From Pelagibacterium nitratireducens (GTDB lineage Bacteria; Pseudomonadota; Alphaproteobacteria; Rhizobiales; Devosiaceae), in the NCBI RefSeq assembly GCF_037044555.1, contig NZ_CP146275.1, forward strand, positions 1,220,501 to 1,284,500: a stretch of DNA of 64,000 bases. The letters are read 5' to 3'. Position numbers and translations under genes: made by a program. Of this stretch, positions 1-10,304 are shown one piece after another; within the stretch, counting starts at the first letter, position 1; the number at the start of each line of letters is the position of its first letter. The notes below the pieces were generated by a model that saw nothing but the letters and a program-made list of their open reading frames with translations, had not been told where the DNA came from and searched no databases.

Positions 1-46
1 CGCGGCAACAGGTGACAAAGCGCCAACCAGCGCTTACCTAAAACGC

Positions 47-1969
47 ATGCGCTTTTCCGATCATTTTCTGGACGAGATTCGAAACCGCCTGCCAATCACG
101 CAGGTGGTGGGCGAGCATGTTGTCTGGGACAAGCGCAAATCCCAGCCCGGCAAGGGCGATATGTGGGCCTGCTGCCCCTTCCACGGTGAAAAGAGCCCCA
201 GCTTTCACGCCGATGACCGGCGGGGGCGCTATCACTGTTTCGGGTGCGGGGCGAGCGGGGATCATTTCCGCTTTCTGACCGACAAGACCGGGATGAGCTT
301 TCCCGAGGCGGTGGAACTCCTGGCCGGACGGGCCGGCGTCCCCATGCCGGCGCGGGACGAAAAGGCGGAAAAGCGGGCCGAGGCGAGACGGTCGCTTCAC
401 GACGTCATGGAACTGGCGACAGCCTATTTCGTCGAGGCGCTGGCCCACAATGTGGGCGCACGGGCGCGTGGCTATCTGCTCGAGCGCGGCGTATCCGGCG
501 CCATGCAGCAGCGGTTCAGAATCGGGTTTGCACCTGACAGCCGCAACGGGCTGAAAGAGTTTCTTGCGGCGAACGGTGTTTCGGCAAGGGAAATGGCCGA
601 GACGGGGCTGGTCGTCCATGGTGAAGACATTTCGGTGCCCTATGACCGGTTCCGCAACCGGCTGATGTTTCCCATTACCGATTTTCGAGGGCGGGTTATC
701 GCGTTTGGCGGGCGGGCGTTGAGCGCGGACGTGGCGGCGAAATATCTCAATTCGCCGGAAACCGAACTCTTTCACAAACGCCAGACGCTCTATAACGGGC
801 AGGCGGCACGGCAGGCCGGATATGACGGCAAGCCGCTGATCGTTGTCGAAGGCTATCTCGATGTTATCGCTGCGGTCGCGGCCGGGTTCGAGGGGGCCGT
901 GGCGCCGCTCGGGACGGCGCTGACCGAAGATCATCTCAACCTTCTTTGGCGTATGACCGATATTCCGGTGCTGTGTTTCGACGGCGACAGCGCCGGGATG
1001 CGGGCGGCGGAGCGCTCGGTCGATATCGCGCTTCCCCTGCTCAAACCCGGAAAGAGCGTTTCGATCGTCACGCTTCCCGGTGGGCTCGATCCGGACGATC
1101 TCATCAAGCAGCAGGGGCGGCAGGCCTTTGCCGATCTTGTCGCCGGCGGCCGGTCACTGGCCGATGCCGTATGGGCCATGGAGACGGCAGGGGGCATTCC
1201 CGAAGCGCCCGAGCAGCGTGCGGCGCTGGAAGCGCGGCTGCGTGAACGGGCAGCACGGATCGCCGATGTTTCGGTGCGGCGCCATTACAGCCAGGCGTTC
1301 GATGAAAAAATTTCGTCGCTGTTTATCTCGACGCGCGGGCAGTATCGGCGCGACGGGCGAAACAATGGATATGAGCAGCGGCGCACCGGTCAGCGCGGCA
1401 ACCCCAAGATGCTCGTCTCGGACACGCTGCGCAATTCACGGCTCTTGAAGGGCGCCGCGACGCCCGGTGTGATCCCCCGCGAAGCGGTGATCCTGATGAG
1501 TCTGGTCAATCATCCCGAACTGGCCCAGGCCCGGCTCGAGGCGCTGGCGGAAATCGAATTCCAGTCCTTGCCGGCGCGGCAGGTTCTGGCGGCCTTTCTC
1601 GACCTTGTGACCGTCCACCCGGACCTGGGACCGAACGGGATCGCCGAGGCGCTGATCGCGCGCGGGCATGGGCCGGTGCTCGACAAAATGCGCAGCCAAC
1701 TGTCGCGGCAAGGGATATGGCAGGCCGATGCCGAGACTGCACAATCGGACGCTGAAACAGGATTAAAACACTCGCTGGCCTTGCATTACAAATCCGTTCA
1801 ACTAAATAGGGAACTCAAAGCAGCCGAACTGGCGCTAGGCGAAGACCTGAGCGAAAACGCATTCGAGCGGCTGCGTGACATCCAGAATCAGATTTCCAGT
1901 GTCGACGGTACTGAGGCATTGATCGAGGGATTTGGTTCGCTATCCGGGCGTGCGACGCGGAGTCTTTGA
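47..1969 (+). CDS. dnaG: DNA primase DnaG
   Basis: DnaG makes the RNA primers for chromosome replication and works with the DnaB helicase. The 640-aa product has the expected full-length order. An N-terminal CHC2 zinc finger uses C43, H46, C64 and C67 (motifs CCPFHGEKSPSF and CFGCGASGD). A central TOPRIM catalytic domain carries the glutamate in VVEGYLDVIA (E268) and an acidic pair in CFDGDSAG (D312/D314). The C-terminal 200 residues are helical and less conserved, as in the helicase-binding part of the family. It lies directly upstream of rpoD, the usual alphaproteobacterial arrangement. The first ATG of the frame is used because it begins with the family-typical start of helix 1 (MRFSDHFLDEIRNRLPI). 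The identification is secure. Confidence 0.97.
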   Translation: MRFSDHFLDEIRNRLPITQVVGEHVVWDKRKSQPGKGDMWACCPFHGEKSPSFHADDRRGRYHCFGCGASGDHFRFLTDKTGMSFPEAVELLAGRAGVPMPARDEKAEKRAEARRSLHDVMELATAYFVEALAHNVGARARGYLLERGVSGAMQQRFRIGFAPDSRNGLKEFLAANGVSAREMAETGLVVHGEDISVPYDRFRNRLMFPITDFRGRVIAFGGRALSADVAAKYLNSPETELFHKRQTLYNGQAARQAGYDGKPLIVVEGYLDVIAAVAAGFEGAVAPLGTALTEDHLNLLWRMTDIPVLCFDGDSAGMRAAERSVDIALPLLKPGKSVSIVTLPGGLDPDDLIKQQGRQAFADLVAGGRSLADAVWAMETAGGIPEAPEQRAALEARLRERAARIADVSVRRHYSQAFDEKISSLFISTRGQYRRDGRNNGYEQRRTGQRGNPKMLVSDTLRNSRLLKGAATPGVIPREAVILMSLVNHPELAQARLEALAEIEFQSLPARQVLAAFLDLVTVHPDLGPNGIAEALIARGHGPVLDKMRSQLSRQGIWQADAETAQSDAETGLKHSLALHYKSVQLNRELKAAELALGEDLSENAFERLRDIQNQISSVDGTEALIEGFGSLSGRATRSL

Positions 1970-2171
1970 AAAAAAGATGATTCGTGTCTGTGCGCTTTTG
2001 CGTGTATGGAGCGCTCCTGCAGCAAAAGGATTCGAATCAGAATCAGGGTTGTTTCGCATTACCTAAGCGATTTGTTAACCCTGTGATGTCTTTCAATCCC
2101 AGTTCCAGTGCGATCATCGGGTGATGACACCAGTGCCGCAAACCATGGTGCGGCTCAGGAGAGCGAACTAT

Positions 2172-4262
<2,091 letters not shown>

Positions 4263-4332
4263 TCCGCTTGGCGTTAGGCTAGAGACAAATCGGGGCGGCC
4301 ATTGGCCGCCTCGTGCATATGGAGGGTTCGAG

Positions 4333-4620
4333 ATGTCGTTTTGGAAAAATCTGTTCGGCGCTGGCGGTGACAGGCAGCCGGCCGCGGCCAGCATCGACGC
4401 TCAGGAAGAATTCGAAGGCTATCTCATCAAGGCGACCCTGATGAAATCGGGCGGCGAATATCAGGTCGCGGGCACCATCGAGAAGGAAATCGATGGAGAG
4501 ACCAAGACCTATTCATTTATTCGCGCCGACAAATTTTCCGACAAGGACGATTGCGCAGCGGCCACCCTGGGCAAGGGCCGGCAGATCATCCGCGAACAGG
4601 GCAAGTTCCTGTTCGATTAA
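4333..4620 (+). CDS. HlyU-family small protein
   Basis: The 95-aa soluble protein resembles the HlyU family, named after a Vibrio regulator of haemolysin, although most alphaproteobacterial members have no known role. Visible family features are the N-terminal SFWKNLFG, the central FEGYLIKATLMKSGGEYQVAG and the C-terminal GRQIIREQGKFLF. It has no signal peptide or membrane segment. The start at 4333 follows a GGAGG site at 4321-4325. The frame is open further upstream but there overlaps rpoD. It lies 70 bp after rpoD and could be cotranscribed with it, although a GC-rich hairpin (about 4292-4308) lies between them. The family call is fairly confident; a role in transcription is only inherited from the family name. 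Confidence 0.75.
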   Translation: MSFWKNLFGAGGDRQPAAASIDAQEEFEGYLIKATLMKSGGEYQVAGTIEKEIDGETKTYSFIRADKFSDKDDCAAATLGKGRQIIREQGKFLFD

Positions 4621-4646
4621 GTCGGCTTTACCGCAAAATCAATCAT

Positions 4647-4670
4647 GGGCTGTCGCCTCGGCGACGGCCC
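4647..4670 (+). terminator. Hairpin terminator or attenuator after the HlyU-like gene
   Basis: The arms GGGCTGTCGCC and GGCGACGGCCC pair around a 2-nt loop, 26 bp after the stop of the HlyU-like gene. The T-rich tail (TGTTCAGTTT) is weak. It lies just upstream of the start at 4696, so it may end the first transcript or limit read-through into the next gene. Confidence 0.5.
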
Positions 4671-4695
4671 TGTTCAGTTTCAGATTGGATTTATC

Positions 4696-4920
4696 ATGGC
4701 CAGAAAGCCAACCATGCGCACGGAATTCGTGCTTTTCGACATCGTTTATGAGGATGGCAGCCAACGGTCCAACCGCAAGGTCGACGCGAGCCTGCTCGGT
4801 GGCCTGGACGGCGACGAGCCCGCACTGACCTCCATCATGGATCAGGATCGGGCCATTTCGGAGAAATCGGGCGTGCCGCCGCTCAAGATCACCTCGATCA
4901 AGCGCAGCGGCAAAAAATAG
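4696..4920 (+). CDS. Conserved small hypothetical protein
   Basis: The 74-aa soluble, basic protein begins MARKPTMRTEFVLFDIVYEDGS and ends in a lysine-rich tail. I recognise no characterised family. The region LFDIVYEDGSQRSNRKV looks like a small beta-rich fold. The frame is open upstream, but 4696 is chosen because the longer version would translate through the hairpin at 4647-4670. The coding sense is supported by codon choice like that of its neighbours and by its position in the rpoD-downstream strand block. No function can be assigned. Confidence 0.6.
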   Translation: MARKPTMRTEFVLFDIVYEDGSQRSNRKVDASLLGGLDGDEPALTSIMDQDRAISEKSGVPPLKITSIKRSGKK

Positions 4921-4932
4921 GGAGCTTGACGG

Positions 4933-5106
4933 TCAGGACGTGCTGACTGTCGGTTCGGGAACGATTTCCGGGCGGCCTGTCGAATCCTCGCTGCCCACCG
5001 TTAGGGCAAACCACCCAAAGGCCAGGACAATAACGATTGCTGCGACCCGCAGCACGATAGAGCCCGCGCCTGCGTGGCGCGTCTGGTCGGGTTCGAGATA
5101 GGTCAT
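4933..5106 (-). CDS. Small single-span membrane protein (57 aa)
   Basis: This short gene reads MTYLEPDQTRHAGAGSIVLR, then a hydrophobic span (VAAIVIVLAFGWFALTV), then a polar tail ending PEIVPEPTVSTS. The ATG is preceded by a good ribosome binding site (GGGAGG, 5 nt upstream), which is the main support for it being real. It is probably an inner-membrane protein with a short exported or periplasmic tail. It has no recognisable family, and its function is unknown. Confidence 0.55.
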   Translation of the reverse strand: MTYLEPDQTRHAGAGSIVLRVAAIVIVLAFGWFALTVGSEDSTGRPEIVPEPTVSTS

Positions 5107-5171
5107 GGCAACCTCCCGCTTCCGTGTTCGGTCAATGTTAAGCGTAAAGCCGGCGATTCGTTCCCCGAAAA

Positions 5172-5279
5172 TTTAGAGCCGTTCAGGATTTGATTGACTC
5201 AAATCCTTGGCTCTAAACCCTTGTTCTGTCGCGTGTCCGAACCGCCAAACCGTTTCCAATTTTACTGGACACGCTCTAG
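5172..5279. repeat. Palindromic dispersed intergenic repeat, copy 1
   Basis: This 108-bp element is made of two palindromic modules. In the first, AGAGCC and GGATTTGA pair with TCAAATCC and GGCTCT. In the second, GTGTCC near 5234 pairs with GGACAC near 5267. A second copy lies at 60075-60205. The two share long blocks such as CCCTTGTTCTGTCGCGTGT and CAAAACCGTTTCCA-like sequence. The terminal CTAG of this copy contains the TAG stop codon of the adjacent minus-strand DUF533 gene. It resembles palindromic intergenic repeats common in Hyphomicrobiales genomes. It may fold in RNA and act at 3' ends. Confidence 0.8.
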
Positions 5280-5887
5280 CGTGCGGCAGCCTTGTGAATC
5301 TCCGTGACCAGAGCGTCGGGCAGGCTGAGCCGGTTGGCCAGAGTTTCGAGATAGGCGCGCTCGGTTGCCGTATCGGCCTCGATAGCCACCAGCGATGCCG
5401 CATAAATTTCGGCGGCGTGTTCGGGCGTATCGGCACCGCGCACCACCGCTTCGATGTCGAGCGGGGTTGAAAGTTCGTCAAACACGAACGCCTTTTCCTG
5501 GGCCGAGAGCTTCATGTCCTCGAGCCGCTGGAAGATGCGCTCCTTTTCATCGGCATCGATGCGGCCATCGGCTTTGGCGGCCGAGATCATGGCGCGCACA
5601 AGCGCCTTGCCCAGCGCTTCCTGCGCGGTCTCGTCGGACGGGGCGGGCATGAAGGGGCCTTCGGGCGGGGTTTCGACATCTGGGGCGGTGTTGTCCTGCC
5701 GGCTTTTTTGCCAGGCGTTATAGGCAAGACCACCGATTGCTGCGAGGGCGCCGTATTTGGCGATCTTTTTGATGCCTCCGCCGCCCAGCAGCATACCCGC
5801 AGCAAGGCCCGCTGCGCCTGCACCCGCGGTGCGCTGCATGTTGGGGTCGGTCTTGAGGGCCGTTACGATCTTGTCGATGTCGAACAT
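5276..5887 (-). CDS. DUF533 (YebE/TerB-like) inner-membrane-associated protein
   Basis: The 203-aa product matches the DUF533 family. It has an N-terminal MFDIDKIVTALKTDP. A glycine- and alanine-rich hydrophobic stretch follows (AGLAAGMLLGGGGIKKIAKY, AALAAIGGLAYNAW), then a Pro-rich linker. The C-terminal half is a helical TerB-like domain containing ALVRAMISAAKADGRID and EKERIF. The start at 5887 is preferred over an upstream ATG at 5965 because GGAGA lies 12-16 nt before it and the family begins there. The stop codon lies inside the dispersed repeat at 5172-5279. The cellular role of this family is not established. Confidence 0.8.
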   Translation of the reverse strand: MFDIDKIVTALKTDPNMQRTAGAGAAGLAAGMLLGGGGIKKIAKYGALAAIGGLAYNAWQKSRQDNTAPDVETPPEGPFMPAPSDETAQEALGKALVRAMISAAKADGRIDADEKERIFQRLEDMKLSAQEKAFVFDELSTPLDIEAVVRGADTPEHAAEIYAASLVAIEADTATERAYLETLANRLSLPDALVTEIHKAAAR

Positions 5888-6015
5888 TGCGTAAAAAGAA
5901 TCTCCGATGATTGCCGAAGCCCACAGATGGGGATTGCGGGCAAACTGCGCAAGAATTCTTTCCAATCTTTAAGGGTGGCCCGTATCGTGGCGATGGGACG
6001 AGTAGGGAATCTGCA

Positions 6016-6663
6016 ATGGAAAAGGTCGACTTCAAAAAACAGCTCAAAGCGTTGTACGGCCCGACCAGATCCAGGGGCCTCCACGTCGTCGAGGTGCCGA
6101 CCATACGGTTCCTGATGATCGACGGGCATGGCGACCCCAATGCGGCACGGTCCTATCGTGAGGCGGTCGAGACGCTTTTTGCGGTCGCCTACACGCTTAA
6201 ATTTGCTTCCAAGACACAGCTCGGTCGGGACTACACCGTTCCGCCGCTTGAGGGGCTGTGGTGGGCAAAGGACCTGCGCAGTTTTGCCGCCCGCGACAAG
6301 GATAAATGGCACTGGACCATGATGATCATGGTGCCCGACTGGATCGGTCCGGCCATGATCGCGGCGGCCATCGAAACGGCGCGGGCCAAGAAAGGGCCGG
6401 CAGCGCTCGATCTCCTGCGGGTGGAGGCGCTCGAGGAAGGCAGGGCCGTTCAGGTGCTTCATATCGGCCCCTACGATGACGAAGGGCCGATCCTGGCCCG
6501 GATGCACGAGCATTACATACCCGACAATGGCTGGGTGCCGACGGGCAGGCATCACGAAATCTATCTGGGCGATCCGCGCAAGAGCGCTCCGGAGAAACTC
6601 CGGACCATATTGCGACAGCCGGTAAAGGAAAGGCCGGGGATTAGCCCCGGCCTTGTTGCTTGA
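6016..6663 (+). CDS. GyrI-like small-molecule-binding domain protein
   Basis: The 215-aa soluble protein is a stand-alone GyrI-like domain of the AraC-effector-binding superfamily, without a DNA-binding part. It begins MEKVDFKKQLKALYGP, has the typical FLMIDGHGDPN strand, the aromatic-rich PLEGLWW segment, and a C-terminal HIGPYDDEGPILARMHEHY followed by HHEIYLGDPRK. Such proteins bind or hydrolyse small hydrophobic molecules, but its ligand cannot be read from sequence. The start at 6016 follows GGGAAT at 6006-6010; the open frame upstream is antisense to the DUF533 gene start. The last codons overlap a terminator that serves the convergent OmpA-type gene. Confidence 0.8.
   Translation: MEKVDFKKQLKALYGPTRSRGLHVVEVPTIRFLMIDGHGDPNAARSYREAVETLFAVAYTLKFASKTQLGRDYTVPPLEGLWWAKDLRSFAARDKDKWHWTMMIMVPDWIGPAMIAAAIETARAKKGPAALDLLRVEALEEGRAVQVLHIGPYDDEGPILARMHEHYIPDNGWVPTGRHHEIYLGDPRKSAPEKLRTILRQPVKERPGISPGLVA
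6632..6652 (-). terminator. Terminator hairpin embedded in the 3' end of the GyrI-like CDS
   Basis: GGCCGGGG and CCCCGGCC form a perfect 8-bp stem with a 5-nt loop. The hairpin lies within the last codons of the GyrI-like gene and 28 bp beyond the end of the convergent OmpA-type gene, whose minus-strand transcript then reads TTTCCTTTACC. It probably serves both strands. Confidence 0.6.
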
Positions 6664-6679
6664 TCGGTATGGGTCGTGC

Positions 6680-9016
6680 TTATCCGGCGGCGCCGTTCAT
6701 CGGGGTGATGAGCGGGGTAATGCGGCGGATTGTAACGCGACGGTTGGTGCGCTCGGCGGCCTGAGTGTTGACCTTGAGGTAGCGCTCGCCATAGCCCTGC
6801 GTGGCAAGGTTTTCGGCGGGAACGCCATAGACGCGGGTCAATGCATAGGCAATTGCCTCGGCACGGCGATCGGACAGGGCCAGGTTGGAGACGTCCGACC
6901 CGACGGCGTCGGTGTGGCCTTCGATCAGGAAGGTTTCCGCAGGATTTTGCCTGATCAGCGCCAGCATGGCGTTGGCGGTGGCCGAGAGCGTGCCGATCTC
7001 GCTTTGCGAAATGTTGGCGCTGCCGGTCTCGAAGGTCAAATCGGCAATCTCGAGACGACGGACCATGTCGCGCAGACGGGACGAGCGCTTGACCTCGTCG
7101 ATCGTGTAGTAACGCTGGATGGTCTCGACCGGCGGCTGGTCGAGGAAGGTCGCGACCTGCTGCTCGTTGGCGGCCGAAGCGTTGAGCACATATTCACTGG
7201 GCGGAATATTGAGCTGCAGCGGCGGCAGTTGACGGCCCGGATCGATCCAGCGGCCCTGTTCGTCATAACGGCGATAGCTGGGGTCGACATAGACGAGCAG
7301 GATTTCACGCCCATCGGGTTCGATGCGCGAGCGGCGGATAACATCGCCATACCGGTCGCGGATCGTTACGATGCGGCTGCCATCGGCCCGCAGGATGGTT
7401 TCGCGGGTGCGGTCATCGGACAGGTTCTCGACATAATACTGCTGATCGTCGGGATAGATGATCCGCGGCGTGTCGGGCGTGTTGATGAACTGGTTGGCGC
7501 CAATTGCAAAAATCGTGGCCAGACCGATGGTGGCGATGACCTCTGCATTGGATGGGCCTTCACGAACCGGGCCAACGAGAACGCCACCCTGCTGATTGGC
7601 CTGTGGCTGGCCCGACCCTTCCTGGAGCTGGGCACTGGCCGAGGCCGATTCGGCTTCTTCGACCTCCTGGATCGAGACTTCCTGGCGGCCCTGACCTTCT
7701 TCAGTGTCGATCGAGGGAATTTCGGTCACGTCGAGCGGCTCGGCAGCAGGGGCCGGCTCTTGAGGGGTTTCGCTCTGGGCTTCAGCTTCAGCTTCGGCCT
7801 CAACGTCGGCTTCGCCTTCACCCTCAGCCGCCGGCTGGTTCTGCTCGTCGTCCATGACGCCCGAGGCCGTGTCCTTGTCGCTGTCGAGCAGCGGGGCGAC
7901 TTCGCTTTCGTTGGTGCCTTCAGGAACAATCTCGCCCTGAACGTTGCCTTCGAGAACGATATTGTCGTCCATTTCCTGGGCCGGCGCTTCACCTTCGAGC
8001 GGCGCTTCACCTTCCGCGGGCGCTTCCTCTTCAGGGGCAGCGGGCGTTTCGGCCATGCCGTCGAGCTCTGCCTGAACGTCGATGATGTCGAGTTCGATGT
8101 CAAAGCCGGTCAGGCACGCATCGAGATCGGTTTGTCCAAGTGCTTCACAGATGCCCTGGAGTTCGGCTTCGGCATCGGTCACGGCCTGTGCGGCCGCGCT
8201 GGTATCGCCACCAGCGGCAACCGCTGCTTCAAATTCAGCAACTGCGGCTTCGTATGCGGTTACCGCTTCAAGCAGGGAGGCAGGGGCCGAGGCGTCCGCG
8301 TCGGCAGCAGGCTGTTCGGCAGGCGTGGCGGGCTCGGCTGCAGGAGCTTCGGGAGCCGCCGGTTCAGGCTCTTCCATGGTTTGGGGAGCAGGAGCGGGCT
8401 CTTCAGCCGGAGCAGGTTCGGGCTGAGGGGCGGACTCTTCAGCCGGAGCGGTGGGTGCTTCTTCGACCGGAGCAGGCTCTTCAGCCGGTGCTGGTGTCGG
8501 TTCCTCCGCCGGAGCGGGTTCGGCTTCTGCGGGAGCGGCCTCGGCCTCGGCGGGAGGAGCAGGCTCCTCTAAGGGCGCGGGTTCCTCTACGGGCGCTGGT
8601 TCTTCAGCGGGCTCCGCTTCAGGTGCCGGGGCCTCAGGTTCAGCGGCGGCTTCTGCTTCGGCTTCGACCGCCATTTCAGCCTCGGGGGCCGGAGCGGCAG
8701 GTGCTATCTCGCCACTTTCGAACATGGCGATGCAGGCATCGATATCGGCTTGTCCGATTGCGGCGCACAGGGCGCCCAGTTCATCGCGTGCGGCGGCCAG
8801 AGCTTCCTCGGCTGCGGCGGCATCACCGCCAGAGGCCTGGGCTGCCTCAACGGCGGCCTGGGCCTCGAGATAGGTCTGGATGGCGCCGGCCAGGGCCGGA
8901 GGCGCGGCCTGAGCCACGGTAAGGTCGGCATTGCCGCTTTGCGCAAAAAGCGGCGCCACAGGGGTGCCGAGCATGAGCATAGCGGTACTGGTCAAGAGCA
9001 ATTGTTTGAGCTTCAT
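6680..9016 (-). CDS. Large OmpA-family outer-membrane/peptidoglycan protein with P/A/E-rich linker and duplicated domain
   Basis: The 778-aa product starts with a signal peptide (MKLKQLLLTSTAMLMLGTPV, cut near LFAQS). Two copies of a helical module of about 65 aa follow, separated by a long Pro-Ala-Glu repeat region. The copies end in CAAIGQADIDACIAMFES and CEALGQTDLDACLTGFD, so both keep a pair of cysteines. The C-terminal 110 residues form an OmpA domain (LTFETGSANIS, IEGHTDAVGS, LALSDRRAEAIAYAL, TQGYGERYLK), which binds peptidoglycan. Its role is likely in envelope integrity. The start at 9016 follows AGAGGAGAA; nine upstream codons lack a signal-like start. Its strong base bias creates long open shadow frames on the plus strand. 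Confidence 0.88.
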   Translation of the reverse strand: MKLKQLLLTSTAMLMLGTPVAPLFAQSGNADLTVAQAAPPALAGAIQTYLEAQAAVEAAQASGGDAAAAEEALAAARDELGALCAAIGQADIDACIAMFESGEIAPAAPAPEAEMAVEAEAEAAAEPEAPAPEAEPAEEPAPVEEPAPLEEPAPPAEAEAAPAEAEPAPAEEPTPAPAEEPAPVEEAPTAPAEESAPQPEPAPAEEPAPAPQTMEEPEPAAPEAPAAEPATPAEQPAADADASAPASLLEAVTAYEAAVAEFEAAVAAGGDTSAAAQAVTDAEAELQGICEALGQTDLDACLTGFDIELDIIDVQAELDGMAETPAAPEEEAPAEGEAPLEGEAPAQEMDDNIVLEGNVQGEIVPEGTNESEVAPLLDSDKDTASGVMDDEQNQPAAEGEGEADVEAEAEAEAQSETPQEPAPAAEPLDVTEIPSIDTEEGQGRQEVSIQEVEEAESASASAQLQEGSGQPQANQQGGVLVGPVREGPSNAEVIATIGLATIFAIGANQFINTPDTPRIIYPDDQQYYVENLSDDRTRETILRADGSRIVTIRDRYGDVIRRSRIEPDGREILLVYVDPSYRRYDEQGRWIDPGRQLPPLQLNIPPSEYVLNASAANEQQVATFLDQPPVETIQRYYTIDEVKRSSRLRDMVRRLEIADLTFETGSANISQSEIGTLSATANAMLALIRQNPAETFLIEGHTDAVGSDVSNLALSDRRAEAIAYALTRVYGVPAENLATQGYGERYLKVNTQAAERTNRRVTIRRITPLITPMNGAAG

Positions 9017-9119
9017 GGGATTTTCTCCTCTGCCCCCCGGCAAATGATGTGGCCGCTCACGCGGTCACACGAAAGGGATGGATAACATCGTCAAAATGAC
9101 GCCAAGCTGAACAAGAAAA

Positions 9120-9144
9120 GGGGCGTGCCGTAACGACACGCCCC
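9120..9144 (-). terminator. Rho-independent terminator of the 9158-9532 gene
   Basis: GGGGCGTG and CACGCCCC form a perfect 8-bp stem with a 9-nt loop, followed on the minus strand by TTTTCTTGTT. It lies 13 bp past the stop of the 124-aa membrane protein gene and upstream of the OmpA-type gene, so the two are separate transcription units. Confidence 0.85.
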
Positions 9145-9157
9145 AAAGTCTGAAATC

Positions 9158-9532
9158 TTACTGGGCAGGAGCCGGCTCTGCGGGAGCAGCTTCGGCAGGT
9201 GCGGCCTCAACAGGGGCAGTTTCAGCCGGAGCCGATTCCACCGGTGCGGTGGCCTCGGGGGCCGCTTCGAGTGCCGGAGCGGGTTCGGTTGCCGGCGCCG
9301 TTTCCGTCATGGGTGCGGGCTCGGTCGCCGGAGGCGTGGTTTCAACAGCGGTGGGAACGGTGTTGACGGGGGCGGGTTCTCCGCCGCTCAACGCAATAAA
9401 GCCAATAATCAGCACCGCGAGAACAAGCACGCCGCCGATCCACCAGCCGGCGCTGCCGCCGGAATTGACTGCATAGACGCGCTCGCGCTCGGTGCGATTG
9501 CGATCCGTGTAGTCGCGATCAATATCAGCCAT
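9158..9532 (-). CDS. Single-pass membrane protein with P/A/E-rich tail
   Basis: The 124-aa protein has a charged cytoplasmic N terminus (MADIDRDYTDRNRTERERVY). One transmembrane helix follows (WWIGGVLVLAVLIIGFIAL). The remaining 70 residues form an exported low-complexity tail of Pro, Ala, Glu and Thr repeats. The tail composition matches the linker of the neighbouring OmpA-type protein, so both may span the periplasm. It is not an enzyme. A weak GGAGATAG-like site lies upstream of the ATG. Small membrane proteins of this shape are common in Hyphomicrobiales, but I know no assigned function. Confidence 0.7.
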   Translation of the reverse strand: MADIDRDYTDRNRTERERVYAVNSGGSAGWWIGGVLVLAVLIIGFIALSGGEPAPVNTVPTAVETTPPATEPAPMTETAPATEPAPALEAAPEATAPVESAPAETAPVEAAPAEAAPAEPAPAQ

Positions 9533-9742
9533 TTTCTATCTCCATTCATTTCAACACCGAAGGCGGATGGCCGCGATAGGGTGTCTGGGGTCGAGCGCGT
9601 GCCGTTCAAGGGCATTGCAGAAGGGGCAGTGCAAACCCACGAGACGGCACGCGCTCGAGATGTCACAAAAACGCGATCAACCCGTTTGGGTTCCGCGCCG
9701 CCTTTGCGATAGGGTTGCGCGGACGATTGGAGACGGTGTGCA

Positions 9743-10165
9743 ATGCAGCAATCGAGCGAGATACTGGAGATCACCACGCGCGGGCAGGGACTTTATGAAT
9801 TTACGCCCGATATCGGGCGTTTCATGGCATCGAATCCCGTTCGCGACGGGCTGTTGACGGTCTATTGCCGGCACACCTCATGCTCATTGCTGATCCAGGA
9901 AAATGCCGATCCCGATGTCCAAACCGACCTCAGATCGTTCTTTGCCCGGTTGGTGCCGCCCGGTATGGACTGGGTCGTCCACACAACCGAGGGGCCCGAC
10001 GACATGCCCGCCCATATCAAATCGGCGCTGACCCAGACCTCGATATCCATTCCGGTGATCGATGGCCGGCCGGTTCTGGGGACGTGGCAGGGTCTCTATC
10101 TTTTCGAACATCGCAACGCGCCGCATCGGCGACAGATCGTCATGCACGTCCTGGGAGAAGGCTAG
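9743..10165 (+). CDS. YjbQ / UPF0047 family protein
   Basis: The 140-aa product is a complete YjbQ-family protein. Family marks are LLTVYCRHTSCSLLIQENAD near residues 38-57, DMPAHIKSAL with the metal-binding His, and the C-terminal LGTWQGLYLFEHR and RQIVMHVLGEG. Family members form trimers, bind a metal, and have been linked to thiamine-phosphate synthase-like activity, so the true role is open. It starts at the first ATG of the frame. It lies 140 bp upstream of the TauE/SafE permease on the same strand. Confidence 0.9.
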   Translation: MQQSSEILEITTRGQGLYEFTPDIGRFMASNPVRDGLLTVYCRHTSCSLLIQENADPDVQTDLRSFFARLVPPGMDWVVHTTEGPDDMPAHIKSALTQTSISIPVIDGRPVLGTWQGLYLFEHRNAPHRRQIVMHVLGEG

Positions 10166-10304
10166 ACGGGCTCTGCGCCCGGGGTCGACAGATGCCGACA
10201 AGTGCCCGATAGTCTCTGTGTCCGGTCGACGGCGACAGAGTCGGGCGGCCATCAATTTCTTGCATCAGGGCGCATGACTTCCCCGCGCTCAGGAACAGAC
10301 GTCC

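Noticed and set aside
6653..8572. Long plus-strand frame across the OmpA-type gene
   Set aside because: Glycine/arginine/phenylalanine-rich shadow created by the P/A/E repeats on the other strand.
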